Below, one piece after another: positions 33,741 through 44,800 of a stretch of DNA of 64,000 bases. The position numbers and the translations under genes are program-made. Within the stretch, counting starts at the first letter, position 1, and every line of letters starts with the position of its first letter. This DNA comes from Chamaea fasciata (Eukaryota; Chordata; Aves; Passeriformes; Sylviidae): positions 32,758,914 to 32,822,913 of the forward strand of contig JARCOQ010000009.1 in NCBI GenBank assembly GCA_029207755.1. Reading direction: 5' to 3'. Under the pieces are notes generated by a model that saw only the letters and a program-made list of their open reading frames with translations, made no database searches and was not told where the DNA came from.

Positions 33741-36700
33741 CTACCAGATGTAGCCGCCGTCGTCGCCCTCGCCCGCTTCGCCCTCCTCTTCCTCGCCTTC
33801 CTCGCCCGCCTCCTCCGGCTCCTTCTCTTCCTCATCCTCCCAGCCCACGCTGCTCCCGAAGTCGCCCGAAAACCCCGTCGCTTCATCTGTGGGGGGCGAG
33901 GGGCAGAGGTTCAGGGGCGGTCCCGGGGCTGCCGCCCCGTCCCCAGGTGTGCGGTCCCCGCAGCTCTCACCGCAGTCGGGGCTGCCGTGGCCGCGGGTGC
34001 CCGTCAGCTCGGCCCCGTGCTGGTCCACGCACCAGCACTCGCCGCCGCCCGGCTCGCACTGTGCCCGCCGATAGTAGCCGTCCTCATCGCAGCTGGGAAT
34101 GAAGGTGCCTGCAGGGAAGCGATGGCCCCCCACCCCCCCCCAAACACGTGCAGTGCCAAAGGCCCCCAGGGAGCTCCCCGTCCTCATCCCAGCCCGGCTG
34201 CACGGGGCACTGCTGGGGGAAAGGGCCCTGGGACGCCCCACTCACCCAGCTTTTTTTTGGTTGCTTCTTGGATCTGGATCTTCTCCAGCTCCCTGAGGCA
34301 GGGCGGCTCTGCAGCAATGCCATATGCTGCTCTTAGGGTGGGCATGCAACCCCTCACCTCACACAGTGTGCACCCCCAAACCCACAGCATTCATCATCCC
34401 TGTGGCATGCATCCCCTGGAACTCCACAGCATGCATGCCCCCGGCCCATGGAGTGCAATCCCCCAACACCACAGAGTACAACGCCCCCAGACCCTACAGA
34501 GTGCATTCCCCATGATGTGCACCCCCCCAGCCCATGGAGTACATCCCTCCAGCTCCACAGTGTGTATCCCCCTGCCCCCATGCTGTGCATCTCCAATGAC
34601 GCACATCCCCCTTAACACAAGATGTGCTTCCCCATGACCCACAGCATGCATCCCCACCATGGCTTCCAGCCGCCCCAAGCCCCGTGGTGTACCTCTCCCC
34701 CTAAAGCAAACATCCCACAGACACCCCAAACCCACAGCAAAGACTGCCCATTGCCCATGACATAATCCCCCCATGATGTACTTCCCTCCCACAGCCATGC
34801 TAACCCACAGCATGGGTTCCTTATCACCCCACGATGTGCATCCCCCACTCCCAACTCCAATCCCATGACGTACATCCCCCAACCCCTAGTCCTACAGCAT
34901 GGATCCCCCATAAACTCCACGATATACAACCCCAATCTCACAGCGTGGATTCCCCAACCCATGGCATGCATCCCTCAGGACACGGATCCCCCAGCCCCAC
35001 AGAGTGCATCCTCCTGACCCCACGGTGTCCAGCCCCACAGCACCGTCTCCCCCCTGCCCTGACGCACTTTCCCTCCAGAAGCAGAAGCACCACTCGGGGG
35101 CGGAGACGCGGCCGTCCTTGGAGGTGTCGCAGGAGTTGAAGAAGGCGCGGATGCACACCTCGTACTTGTCCAGGTTGATGGCGGCCAGCTCGGCCGCCTC
35201 CAGGAAGAGATCCCCGCTCGTGTCCAGCCGGGCGAACATCCACCCCACCGCCTCCTTGCAGGTGGCTGCCACGCTCCTCTCCAGCGCTGCAGGGCAGGAT
35301 GAGGCCCGTGGCTGCCCGGCCCCCCCAGGGGCAGTGCCCCACGTCCCCTCCCCGTGTGGCGGGTCAGGTACCAGTGGTGGGGCTGGCGGGGAGCCCGCCG
35401 GAGCCGTTCTGCTTGGCATTCTCACGCAGGAGCTGGAACCAGTCTCGCAGGCGGTCACCCAGGTCGGCCAGATCCTGCCCGGTGCACAGTTCTGGGGGGT
35501 CCAGCGGGGCAGTGTCAGGCCGGGCAGAGCTCGGGGACAGTCCCCCGGTGCCCTGCACCCCGCTCACCTTGTTTGCTGTCGCCGGCAGGGCTATGCGGGG
35601 TCGGGCAGGGGCACTGCCCCTCGCACCGCACCGTCAGCTGCTTGCTGGCCAGGCATGCCTGCTGCTCCAGCTTGCACTGCGGGGCGGCAGTGGGACATCG
35701 GCGGGGGGACACAGGGCACAGGGCCCCGTCCCCGCGGCGGGTGCCGCTGTCCTTACCGCCGAGCTGTAGGTGTGGCCGTCGGAGCCGCAGACGGCAGCCA
35801 CCGGGGCGGCGTGGCAGGGCTTGCAGCCCCCGTGTGCCTTGGGGCTCAGCGGCTTGATCCTGCACGGAGGAGAGGGTGCTGAGCCCCCCGCCTGGGTCCC
35901 CCCTTCCTCCCGCCGCCGCTTGGCCCCGGCGCCGCCGCTCTCGCTCCTACCTGTGCTCCAGCTTCTTGCGGCTGATGCACATGGCGCGCTGGTAGCCCTG
36001 CGCCACGCACACCTTGTGCCGGCTGCACTTCACCTTCTGGCAGGGATCCTTGGTGGTGTCCAGGGCTGGGAGGCAGAGAGGGACTGGGGCAGGCGGGGAC
36101 GCCCCAGGGGAGCCCCGGCAGCGCTGGCCACCAGCCGGCCCGGCACAAAGCGCCATTCAGGCCGCAGCTGGGCAGCCGCCTCGGCACCAGCTGCTGCTTC
36201 CCGGCTCGCACGATCCCACCGCCGCTCCCAGCCGGAAGGGAAAAGCCCGGGGGGGTGCAAGCAGAGAGTGCGACGCACCCCCCCCCTTTCGCCCCCCACC
36301 ATACTGGCTGGCAGCGAGCCCACTGTGCCCCATCCCAAACCCATCTCAGCGGTACCTTCATCCCCGGGCTGGTTGTCCTCCCAGCTCTTGATGTAGTCAT
36401 CCTGCGAATTGGGGAGAGCCTGCGTGAGTGCAGGTGGCAGGAAAGGTGACGCCGGGCCGGGCGTGCCATCACCCCGCTCGGGGCCACCGGCCCGGAGAGG
36501 CTCCCGGTGCACGCTGTCCCTGGGCACCCCCACTGCGGGAGGGCAGGCAGCAGGGACCGGGAGCAGCCTCCCCCCACAAGCAGGGTGTCACCCCCTCAGT
36601 AGCCCCTCGAGGCTCACCTCCACCTCCTGGCAGCACGGCAGCGAGATGGCCCAGCCGGCACCGAGAAGAGAAAGAGAGAGAGTGCCCACCGTCAGCTCTG

Positions 36701-39022
36701 GGACAGCCCAAAGCCCTGCTCCCGGCCCCAACCCACAGTGACGGGCACCCAGTGCCAGGGGGCACCCCGACATTCCGACGCCCAAAGCTCTTGCCACCAG
36801 CCCTGGATATCACTGGCACCGACCACCAACATGCTCCCCCATCTCCGGCTCTAAACCTGTAATCCTGGAGAGCCTTTACACAGGATAAAGCCTTCTCCCA
36901 TCAGCCAGCTGGGAAAGCCAGGGAATAGGGATGGAAATGGCACTGGGTGGAGGAAGCCCTTGGGAGCCCAGTGAGGACCTCAGGGGATCCCCGTGGTGCT
37001 GCCACCCTGATTCTTCAATCGTGCTCCCAGAAGGCGTGGGCCAAGATAGATGTCACTGCCTGGGGAGGCAGAACCGCTCCCACAGGACCCCGAAAGCATC
37101 CCGGGGGTGTGGGGGTGTAGCAGGGACTCAAACCTTCCCAGCAGGCAGCATGAGCCGCCCCACGGGATGCGCCGGGGTGGGCTTTGCGATAAGGCAGGAG
37201 CATCCCCGCCGCCCCGGGGAGGGTGGGCAGGCTTGGGATGGCAGCTGGAAGCAGCGGCACGGGAGGCAGCTCTGGAGGGGATGCCTCGCTCCAGCACGGC
37301 GGTGTTTGCACCGCAATCGATAGCCGCGTTCCCGTGCCGTGATTGGTAACACTGCGGCGCCCGGCAGCTCCCTGCGGCGCGGGTCTCGCCACAGCCGCCG
37401 GCCTCCTCCCCGTGCATCCCCCAACCGGTGCTGCTCAGTCGAAAACCCCACAAATCCATGGATTTGTTTATTAATCCAGGCTAACTGCCAGCAGGGCTGC
37501 AGCCCCCCCAGCGCGCCAGCCGTGCCACAGCAGGGTGGGCCCCACGTGTGCTGCCAGCGCCCGGGGATGGGGATCCCTCGGCCCTGAGCCCCCCCGGGAT
37601 GCTCAGTGCCATGGGGGCACGTCTGCAAGTGCTCCCCTCGAGCACCTGCAGCCATCCGAGATCCCAGGTACCCAGGGCTGGCGTTGGCCAGCAGGGGTGT
37701 TGCAGGCAGAGGTCTCCAGGGGAGGAATTTACACCTTAGCACTCTCACGCATGCTCTGCCCCTCTGGTTTATTTTGGGGGTGGTACCCCCTGCCCTGCCC
37801 TGCCCTGTGGTGGGCACATCTCCCTTGCTGTCATCCATCCATCCATCCATCCATCCATCCATCCATCCATCCATCCATCCATCCATCCATTCTTCGCTGC
37901 CAAGGTGAACCCGAATGTGCATCTGAACAAAGACCAGAGGGGCTGGCTGGGGGTGGGGGGGCGGCTCGGGGTGTTCCCCCTCCCTGCCCGGCTGCTGCAG
38001 GTGTCCTGGGTCTCCCTAGGATGGGGCTGCAGCACCATGTCCCCAACCCTGGAGGACACGAGCTGGAGGTGTAAAACGAGCCGAGGAAAAACCCCGACGG
38101 CCCCGTAAAATTAAGGGCTTGAGCTAAATGCCATCGAGGCTGTTCGCAAGGGCTGCGTAGCAGCGAGGAGTGACAGGATCCTGAGCTCGGTGTGCCAGGT
38201 GTGCCAGCGCTCCGCCGGCAGTACCTGCATCCTCATCCTCCCTGCCTCGCGTCTCCCACATCCCCAGGGGTCACCACCCCGCGGAGGCAGCGCCGGCCCC
38301 GGCTGCGGCACCGCGCGGGGCTCCGGGGACACCCCGCAGGGCTCGGGGAGCGGGAGGCCGGGGGGATGCTCGTGCCCCGATGTGGGCTGGGCTGTCACCG
38401 AGGGTTTCAGGCCACGGCGTAGCCCCCGCCACGGACGGGCGGGCTCTGCCTGCACCCCCATGTGGGGCACGGGGAGAGCACCCCCCGTCACCTGAGAGAG
38501 TCGCCTTGGCATCAAGCCCTGGCCATAAAGGCATTGGCATAAGCCACGCAGCTTTGGCGACGGGCGGGGAGGCGGCGGCGCTGCCGGAGCCGGTGAGCAT
38601 CCCCCGGGTACCGGGGCCGGCAGCCGCCCACAGCCGCGGCGGGATGCGGGCACCGCCGAGCATCCCCGGCCGCCCGCGATGGGGCCGGGGCCGGGGAGGG
38701 TCGCGCTGCGGCAGCCGCAGCGGCGGGGCGGGGAGTGCGGGGAGGGGGCTCCCGGTGCCCGGCAGCGCGTCCCGTCCCCCCCGCCCCGCTGCCGGCGCGG
38801 ACTCACGTCTCGGAAGCGGTTCCAGTGCTTGATCCTGCCGCCGTACTGGGAGATGGACGAGAGCCACTGCTCGTCCTCCATGAAATTGCCGGGGCTCTCC
38901 CCCGCCGCGGCGGGCCCGGGGCCGGTGGCGGGGCCGGCGGCGGGCCCGGGGCCGGCGGCGGCGGCGGGCAGGAGCAGGGCCAGCAGGGCCAGCAGGGCGC
39001 GGCGCCCGCCGCAGCCCCGCAT
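33741..39022 (-). CDS. SPOCK2: Testican-2 (SPOCK2), extracellular proteoglycan
   Basis: Eleven exons on the - strand join in frame to 427 aa (human 424): 39022-38807, 36626-36618, 36401-36356, 36065-35951, 35859-35757, 35676-35568, 35491-35372, 35286-35068, 34308-34246, 34108-33971, 33886-33741. Testican-2 is a secreted calcium-binding proteoglycan of the SPARC family in brain and other matrix. A signal peptide (leucine/alanine-rich, about residues 1-23) leads to the testican-specific region, a follistatin/Kazal domain ([11 protein letters not shown]), and the SPARC EC domain with two EF-hand loops (D261-E272 and D293-E304). Then come a thyroglobulin type-1 domain with CWCV at 358-361 and an acidic C-terminal tail ending DDGGYIW. 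One Ser-Gly site (S386) is kept near the C terminus. Exon 2 is only 9 bases. Confidence 0.96.
34330..35060. repeat. Degenerate minisatellite in SPOCK2 intron 8
   Basis: About 700 bases of loosely repeated units such as CCCACAGCATGCATCCCC and CACAGAGTGCATCCCC, spaced roughly 25-35 bases apart. It fills the intron between exons 8 and 9. The TGCATCCCC core is shared with arrays at 0.4-0.83 kb and 39.25-39.96 kb. Confidence 0.8.
36618..36626 (-). CDS. SPOCK2: SPOCK2 exon 2, a 9-bp microexon
   Basis: The - strand reads ...gctgccag GAGGTGGAG gtgagcc..., an exon of just nine bases between a good acceptor and a strong donor. It encodes Glu-Val-Glu in phase 0. Without it exon 1 (ending FRD) would join exon 3 (DDYIKSW) in frame but lacking EVE, which is present in human testican-2 (FRDEVEDDYIK). 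The match to the expected residues supports it being real. Splicing of so small an exon usually needs flanking intronic enhancers. Confidence 0.9.
37831..37890. repeat. (CATC)n microsatellite in SPOCK2 intron 1
   Basis: About 15 perfect copies of the tetranucleotide ATCC/CATC. Open frames reading Ile-His-Pro-Ser or Met-Asp-Gly-Trp repeats here are artefacts. The rest of intron 1 (about 36,630-38,800) is GC-rich unique DNA with no recognised exon. Confidence 0.95.
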
Positions 39023-39240
39023 GCTGCCGCAGCGCCGGGGGAAGCGGGCGCGGTGCGGAGCGGTGCGGTGCGCACAGGGAGGCGCCGCCGGCGAGTGCGG
39101 CCGCGGGGCGGCACCGGGCGGCACCGGCGGGAGGGCCGGGGCGGGGCCTCCGCCGCGCCCGCCGCACCTGCGCGCCGGCACCGGGGCGGGGGAGCCGCCG
39201 GCACGGCACGGCCGCAGCACCGGTCGCCCTGCTGTCCCCA
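38560..39240 (-). promoter_or_regulatory. SPOCK2 CpG-island promoter
   Basis: CpG-rich sequence spanning SPOCK2 exon 1 and about 200 bases upstream of its start codon (- strand), with several GGGGCGG boxes around 39130-39190. No TATA box was seen. Confidence 0.65.
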
Positions 39241-39249
39241 TCTACACTC

Positions 39250-39960
39250 CGTCCCTGACCTGACGCCGTCCCGCGTCCCTCATCCTGCATCCCGCATCTC
39301 CTGCCACACCCCCATCCTGAAGTCCTCGACCTCCACTACTGGTCCCTACTGAGACCCCATCCTGCATTCCCCATTCTGCATTCCCTGACACACCCCCTTC
39401 CCGCATCCTCTATCCTGCATTCCTGGTCCCTATCCGGTCTCCATTCCACATCCCCCACCCTGCATCCCCTGCCACACCCCTATCCTGCACCCCTCATCCC
39501 TGGTTCATACCGTGCCCCCATCCTGCATCCCCCATCCCTATCACATCTCCATCCTGCATCCCCCATCCTGCATCCTTGGTTCCTACCCAGTCTCCACCCC
39601 ACATCCAATGTCCTGCATCCTTTGGTCCCTGCCATGTTCTCATCCCGCATCCCTGCCACATCTCTGTCCTGCATCCCCCATCTTACATCCTTCATCCAGC
39701 ATCCCTGGTCCCTGCTAGCTCCCCATCCCACATCCCCCATCCTGCATCCTCTGCCACATCCCCACCCAGCACCAGCCATCCCACATCCCTCACTCTTACC
39801 ATCTATCCATTGTGCATCTCCCATTCCTTCCACATCTCCAACCTGTGTACCCCATCCTGCATTCCTATCCCCACTGCACCCCAATCCCACAGCCCCTCGT
39901 CCCTATCCCCACCCTGCATCTCCCCTCCTCCCCTCTCCCTGTGATGCCCACACTGTGATC
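39250..39960. repeat. Degenerate pyrimidine-rich minisatellite upstream of SPOCK2
   Basis: About 700 bases of repeated CATCCTGCATCCCC, CCATCCCTATCC and related units on the + strand, strongly pyrimidine-biased, with irregular spacing of about 20-35 bases. Open frames through it on both strands are repeat artefacts. Confidence 0.85.
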
Positions 39961-41390
39961 CCCATTCCTCAGCCATCCCAGCACAGCATTTTAGGGCTCC
40001 AGGGAAAACTCCCACCCCTAAGCCAAGGTTTTGCTTTTGGATTTTCCCCTCTTCACAGCGGGGGGAAATCAGGGTAGGCAACAAGTGACAACTCACCCCA
40101 GCTCCAGCTCCTTCACAGCTTCAGCCAGGGATGCCACAGCACACATCCAGCTTCTCTTCTCCCTGCCAGGACGCTCAGGATGGGAAGGGTAACTGCCAGC
40201 AAACCCCAGTGATGACAGGGAAAAGATCAGAATCCTTAATTCTGCCTGGGGAAGGAGCTGTGAAATGAATTGTGCTGTGCCAGGCTAGAGCAGCGGGATA
40301 AGCTGCTTACCAGCAAAATTCCACTAACTTCCAAAAGAATTGTCACTAAAACATGTTTACACAAGTGGGAAGAGGAGTGTGCTCCAATTGTCAAAAACCC
40401 GTGTTTGCCTCAACTTCTTGGTGAGACTCTTTAAAAACTCATCAGGCAGAAGCTTCCCAAGGTGCATCTCCCCTTTCCTGGTGGCTTCGTGAGCAGCTCC
40501 CGGGTCTGTTCCGAAGAGATTTGCCAAGTACCTCTTCAGGCTGGCGGAAAAGATGACAGCAAACAGTGTTAAGTGCTCTCAGCACCTCCCTGTGAGTGTG
40601 TGCTGGTGCTCTGCTCCCCGAGGGAAACGTTTGGAAGGCGGCTTTCAGAGAGCACAAAGGCGTTCTGACGCCAAGGAAAGGGACACAAACAGCCCAACGG
40701 CTGTAGCTGGGTACAGGCAAGGGCATCCAGCAAATGCACAGATGATTTGATTGCCTGACAGGCAGGCTTGAAAGCAGACAAGCAATTTGGTCTGGGAAAT
40801 ACAACAGCAACACATTGGGGGGGGGGGGGGGGGGGGGGAAGAAAAGCAATCCTGATTTCTGAACGACTCCCACTGCTGTTTGTGCATGGCCAAGCAGCCA
40901 GCTCTCTTAGAAATGATCATGAGGACATGTGGGTTCTGCTGGAGCACCCCTATCCCTGGCTGAGACACTCTACACCTCTACCACAGCATGATTCCCTATC
41001 CATGGAGCAAGTCGGAATGGGCAACAGCACCTGCTTTGTTACAAAACACCCAAACACCAGCACCTTCCACTTTTCAAAGCGTTCATCCTAGGGCAAGTTG
41101 AAATCCTGTGTCGCTATTTTTACCAAATGTGGGGATTTACAGGGAAAAAACAACGTTGTCTTGAGATCTCTGAAGGATTCACAATGGAATCAAAGAGCTT
41201 GGTGCTGTTTTTAATGGAGAAACCACCTACAAGGCATATGTTTTTTGACACGCTCCGAAACGGTCACTGGAAAGAGCTCTAACTATCAATTCCTTCTTAT
41301 TATCATAGTTATATGCTGTGCTGGAAGTTTAATTACAGAAACTATCAATGCAACAGGAGATAAACACTTTTTGCTTTTGAAGGGAATTAA
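39961..41390. other. SPOCK2-ASCC1 intergenic DNA
   Basis: Unique DNA between the upstream minisatellite of SPOCK2 and the ASCC1 3' UTR. Apart from a 22-G run at 40817 no gene, repeat family or RNA was recognised. Confidence 0.5.
40817..40838. repeat. Homopolymer run of 22 G
   Basis: An uninterrupted run of 22 G residues on the + strand. Runs this long are prone to length variation and sequencing error and can form G-quadruplex structures. Confidence 0.9.
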
Positions 41391-41396
41391 TTTATT
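41391..41396 (-). terminator. ASCC1 polyadenylation signal (candidate)
   Basis: TTTATT on the + strand, AATAAA on the - strand, about 440 bases beyond the ASCC1 stop codon at 41838. It would give an ordinary 3' UTR. Confidence 0.5.
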
Positions 41397-41837
41397 TGGA
41401 GATCTACATCACACAGGCACGCTGCTGGAGATCCAAGCAATGCCTGACCTCAATATCGTTAAATCGTGCTCCGGGGAAGCTCTCCTGGATTTTAAATACT
41501 TATTTTAAGAACAAACTTCCTTCTTCTGAAAAAAAGCAACGTTTAAACACTGGCGATGCCCCAAAAGCCCCAGTTCTAGTTGTTTTCTTGGAAAACCAGC
41601 AATCCACAGACATCAAAGAGCAACTTTGTGACATTTTGGGGAAAGGAGGAGGAAGGACCTTGGCAACCCCTAAGGAGAGGGCAGTGGGAAAAGCTGCAGG
41701 GAAATGCCATAGTTCTGTGCTTTGGAGGAGGTCACAGGGCATCCCAGCTTGGAGCTCCCAGGTTCCCATTGAAGATTCACGTCCTATAAAACCTTTCGCT
41801 GAGGGATCACACACACAGCAGACCCGCTATGGCCACC

Positions 41838-44800
41838 TCAAGAGAAGCACAGCTGCCCAGATGTTGCGTAGTAGCCAGAGGCGTCCGAGGAGAACCTCTG
41901 GGAGAGACGCACCGAGTCCAGCTGCACCTCCCCGAAGTAGAAGTTCTCGAAGAGCTGAAAGGAAGAAGAAGAAAAACCACTTGAAGGGCACCAGAGAAAT
42001 GGAGCCTGCAGCTGGCCCACGGCTCTCTCGCAGGAGCTGGCCCTGCCAAAACCCTCTACTCACAGATTGGTTTTGCCCTTAAATGAAAGTGTTCTTTACG
42101 TTATTTTTCCCACTAAAGGCTGTGCTTGAACTCTTTCTATCTACAGCAGCAGCTGCTCAAACCTCCCCTATTTTGCTGCCTGTGTCACTGAGGGAGCATT
42201 GGGAGGCTGTTCACTGCTCCGGAGGCACCATCCCCCGGTGGCTCTTGAGGTCACAGGCTCTGCAGCAGCAAGGTTTGAGGCCAGGAGGTTTGCACCAATC
42301 CAGGCCACAGATGCAGGACTTAACAGCTACAGCTCAGTCCTAATTCAAACTAGCAGGCTGGAGGCACAAGGCTCCTCATCCCAGCACTGACCCCGCTTTG
42401 TTCAACAAATCCGTCTTTGTTCGGCAAAGACTTGAGTGCAAATTAAGGAAAGCAAGCCAACTCCGGCACCCGGGGGGTGTGTCCCTGCCCATCAAGCCAA
42501 TCCACGAAGCAGACCAAAGAAATGACATCAGAATTTCTTACAAGAAGTTATTGCTGGAAAAGCATCGTGTCCAAGCGTAAAGTGCTCCTCCCGTTCCATT
42601 AAGCAGCAGGAAATTGCTCTACCTGGGAACATCAGCTGTGCCTCAGGAAAAGCTTCTCGGTGGAGATGCTAATTTGGAAGCTCTGTTTAACCGGAGAGCT
42701 GTGAGTCACCGAGAACCTGAGCAGCGACTTCTCTCCACCTTGGAGATCTCCAAAATGTCCATTCCATCTGTCTCCTATTCAGTTTTCTATCTGTCCCTGC
42801 AGGCGTGGGCTTGAGACAGTCCCACAGCCCTTCCTGCCCTTACAGAAGGCAAGAAGGAAAGCCAACACATTAATCCTCCTGGAGCCAATGGTGCATCAAT
42901 TCCTCCACAGAGGGAATGACTGAAATCCCAAATAACTACTTAGCATCTGAAAGGCTGCACTTCACCTCCTCCAAAGAGGCATTTGGCTCTGCCTGGCACT
43001 GATTTGGGCACAACTGCTCTTTTGTTGGTTCTCCCAAGAGTATTCTGCTTTGTAAATACCCTTTTTTCCGGAGGAGACCAGCTAGTTTTCTTTCAGGAAA
43101 ATTCCTGGGTTTGCTGTCACTCCACAAAGGAAAAGGGCCATAGGGAAAGCGATTCCCTGCCTGTCTTGGGGCAGAGCAAGAGACCCCGGGGCAGCAGTGT
43201 GCCCCCAAGGGACACTGTGACTGGTGGCTCCACGGGGTCACTGCCCCAAAGAAGAGCAGCCCGCAGAAAAGCAGCTGTGCTAAGGAAGCATCTCAAACAG
43301 GGAGAGGAGGAAAAGAGAGGAAGAGAAATGACGACAGCCACACAAACTCCATTTCATACAATTAATGATTTATACAAGAAAGATTAATTATGTTTCCAAA
43401 AGCCTGCGTTGTTCATGTTGGAGGACTTAAGATAAAATGTCTCATTAATAAGAGATGGCAGTAAAAAGGGGTTGGTCACCTTTCTCTTTTTGTTTTGGCT
43501 GACCTCAGAAGAAAGGATGGTTTCCTGCTCTCTGGGGCTCCCTGCAGTGCTCTGCCATTGTGCCCACTCACCCCAAACCTTAACACCTGTCCCTGTCACA
43601 AGTGGCTGTTCACACTGTCACTCCTTTCCATCACAGAGCACTCCCCACCCAGGAAAAACACAAATCATCTCTCTCTTGATTCCTAACAGAGGGAATGGTA
43701 GGTGTGCTGGTAAGCAAGGAGTAATAGGGCTTGAAGAGAGCCCCCTCCAGCGCCTAAGGGGACTGCAAGGGAGCTGCACAGGCACCTGGGACAAGGACAT
43801 GGGACAAAGAGAAATGGCCTCCTACTGCTGGAGTATGATTCAGATATTCAGAAGAAATTCCTGCCTGTGAGGTGGGCAGGCCCTGGCACAGGGTGCCTTG
43901 AGAAGCTGTGGCTGCCCTGTCCCTGGAAGTGTGCAAGGCCAGGTTAGATGGGACTTGGAGCACTCTGGTCTAAGGTGCCCCTGCCCATGGGAAGAGGGAT
44001 GGAATGGGGTGGACTTTAAGGTCCCTTCCAACACAAACCACTCCAGGATTCTATGAAGAAAACAAATTAAATGCTGGGATGTGCCAGACCCATCAGCAGT
44101 GCTAGAAGTCAAACCTTTCCACAAAATAACCAAAGGAAGAGTTTTGTTTATGTCATTGCTGCACACAACAACCTGTTTTTCTTACTAAACACACGTACCA
44201 AAAAGCAAAAATTAGTTAATGAGACAAACCCTCCCCGAACCCCTCTTGCCTCACATAGCCTCAGGCACATCACAGCAGAAGGATGATTGGGAAGCCCCAG
44301 AAGACACTGCCCAGGTCAAGGGCCCTCCATTTGTACACTGCTAAAAGTGCAGCAAAGCCATGGTACCAAAGCACTTTGTATTCCCTTGGCTTTTATAAGA
44401 TTCACCACCTCCCGTGTGTTCGAGCAGCTGCGTGTTTCCCAGGGAGGAACGCTGCTAGAACTATTGATTTTTGGTAATGTGGCTGTACTTTCTGAGAGTA
44501 AACATGCTACAAGATTTAGAGGACAACCACAGACACTTTTTTCTGCTCTTGTTTCAGGCCGGCTTCTCACCGATGCTCCTGTGCTCCCCGAGGCTTTCCA
44601 TGACAGAAGCCACCGGACCCCAGGCATGGAGATCACTGCACATCTGAGACCAGCCTCAGGCAGTGTGGAGGGAGGCCCATCAAGCATCATCCTCCAACAC
44701 CTCTGACACACCAGGAATCCTCCAAGACCTCTGAAACACCAGGAAGTGGCTTCCCATCACAAAAGCACCCTGCGCTCGGGTCCCCGGGGACTCGGGGAGA

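Noticed and set aside
37769..38059. Open frame with Trp-Met-Asp-Gly repeats
   Set aside because: Translation of the (CATC)n microsatellite in SPOCK2 intron 1.
39480..40096. Open frames in the region upstream of SPOCK2
   Set aside because: They read through the CATCCTGCATCCC minisatellite and have low-complexity composition.
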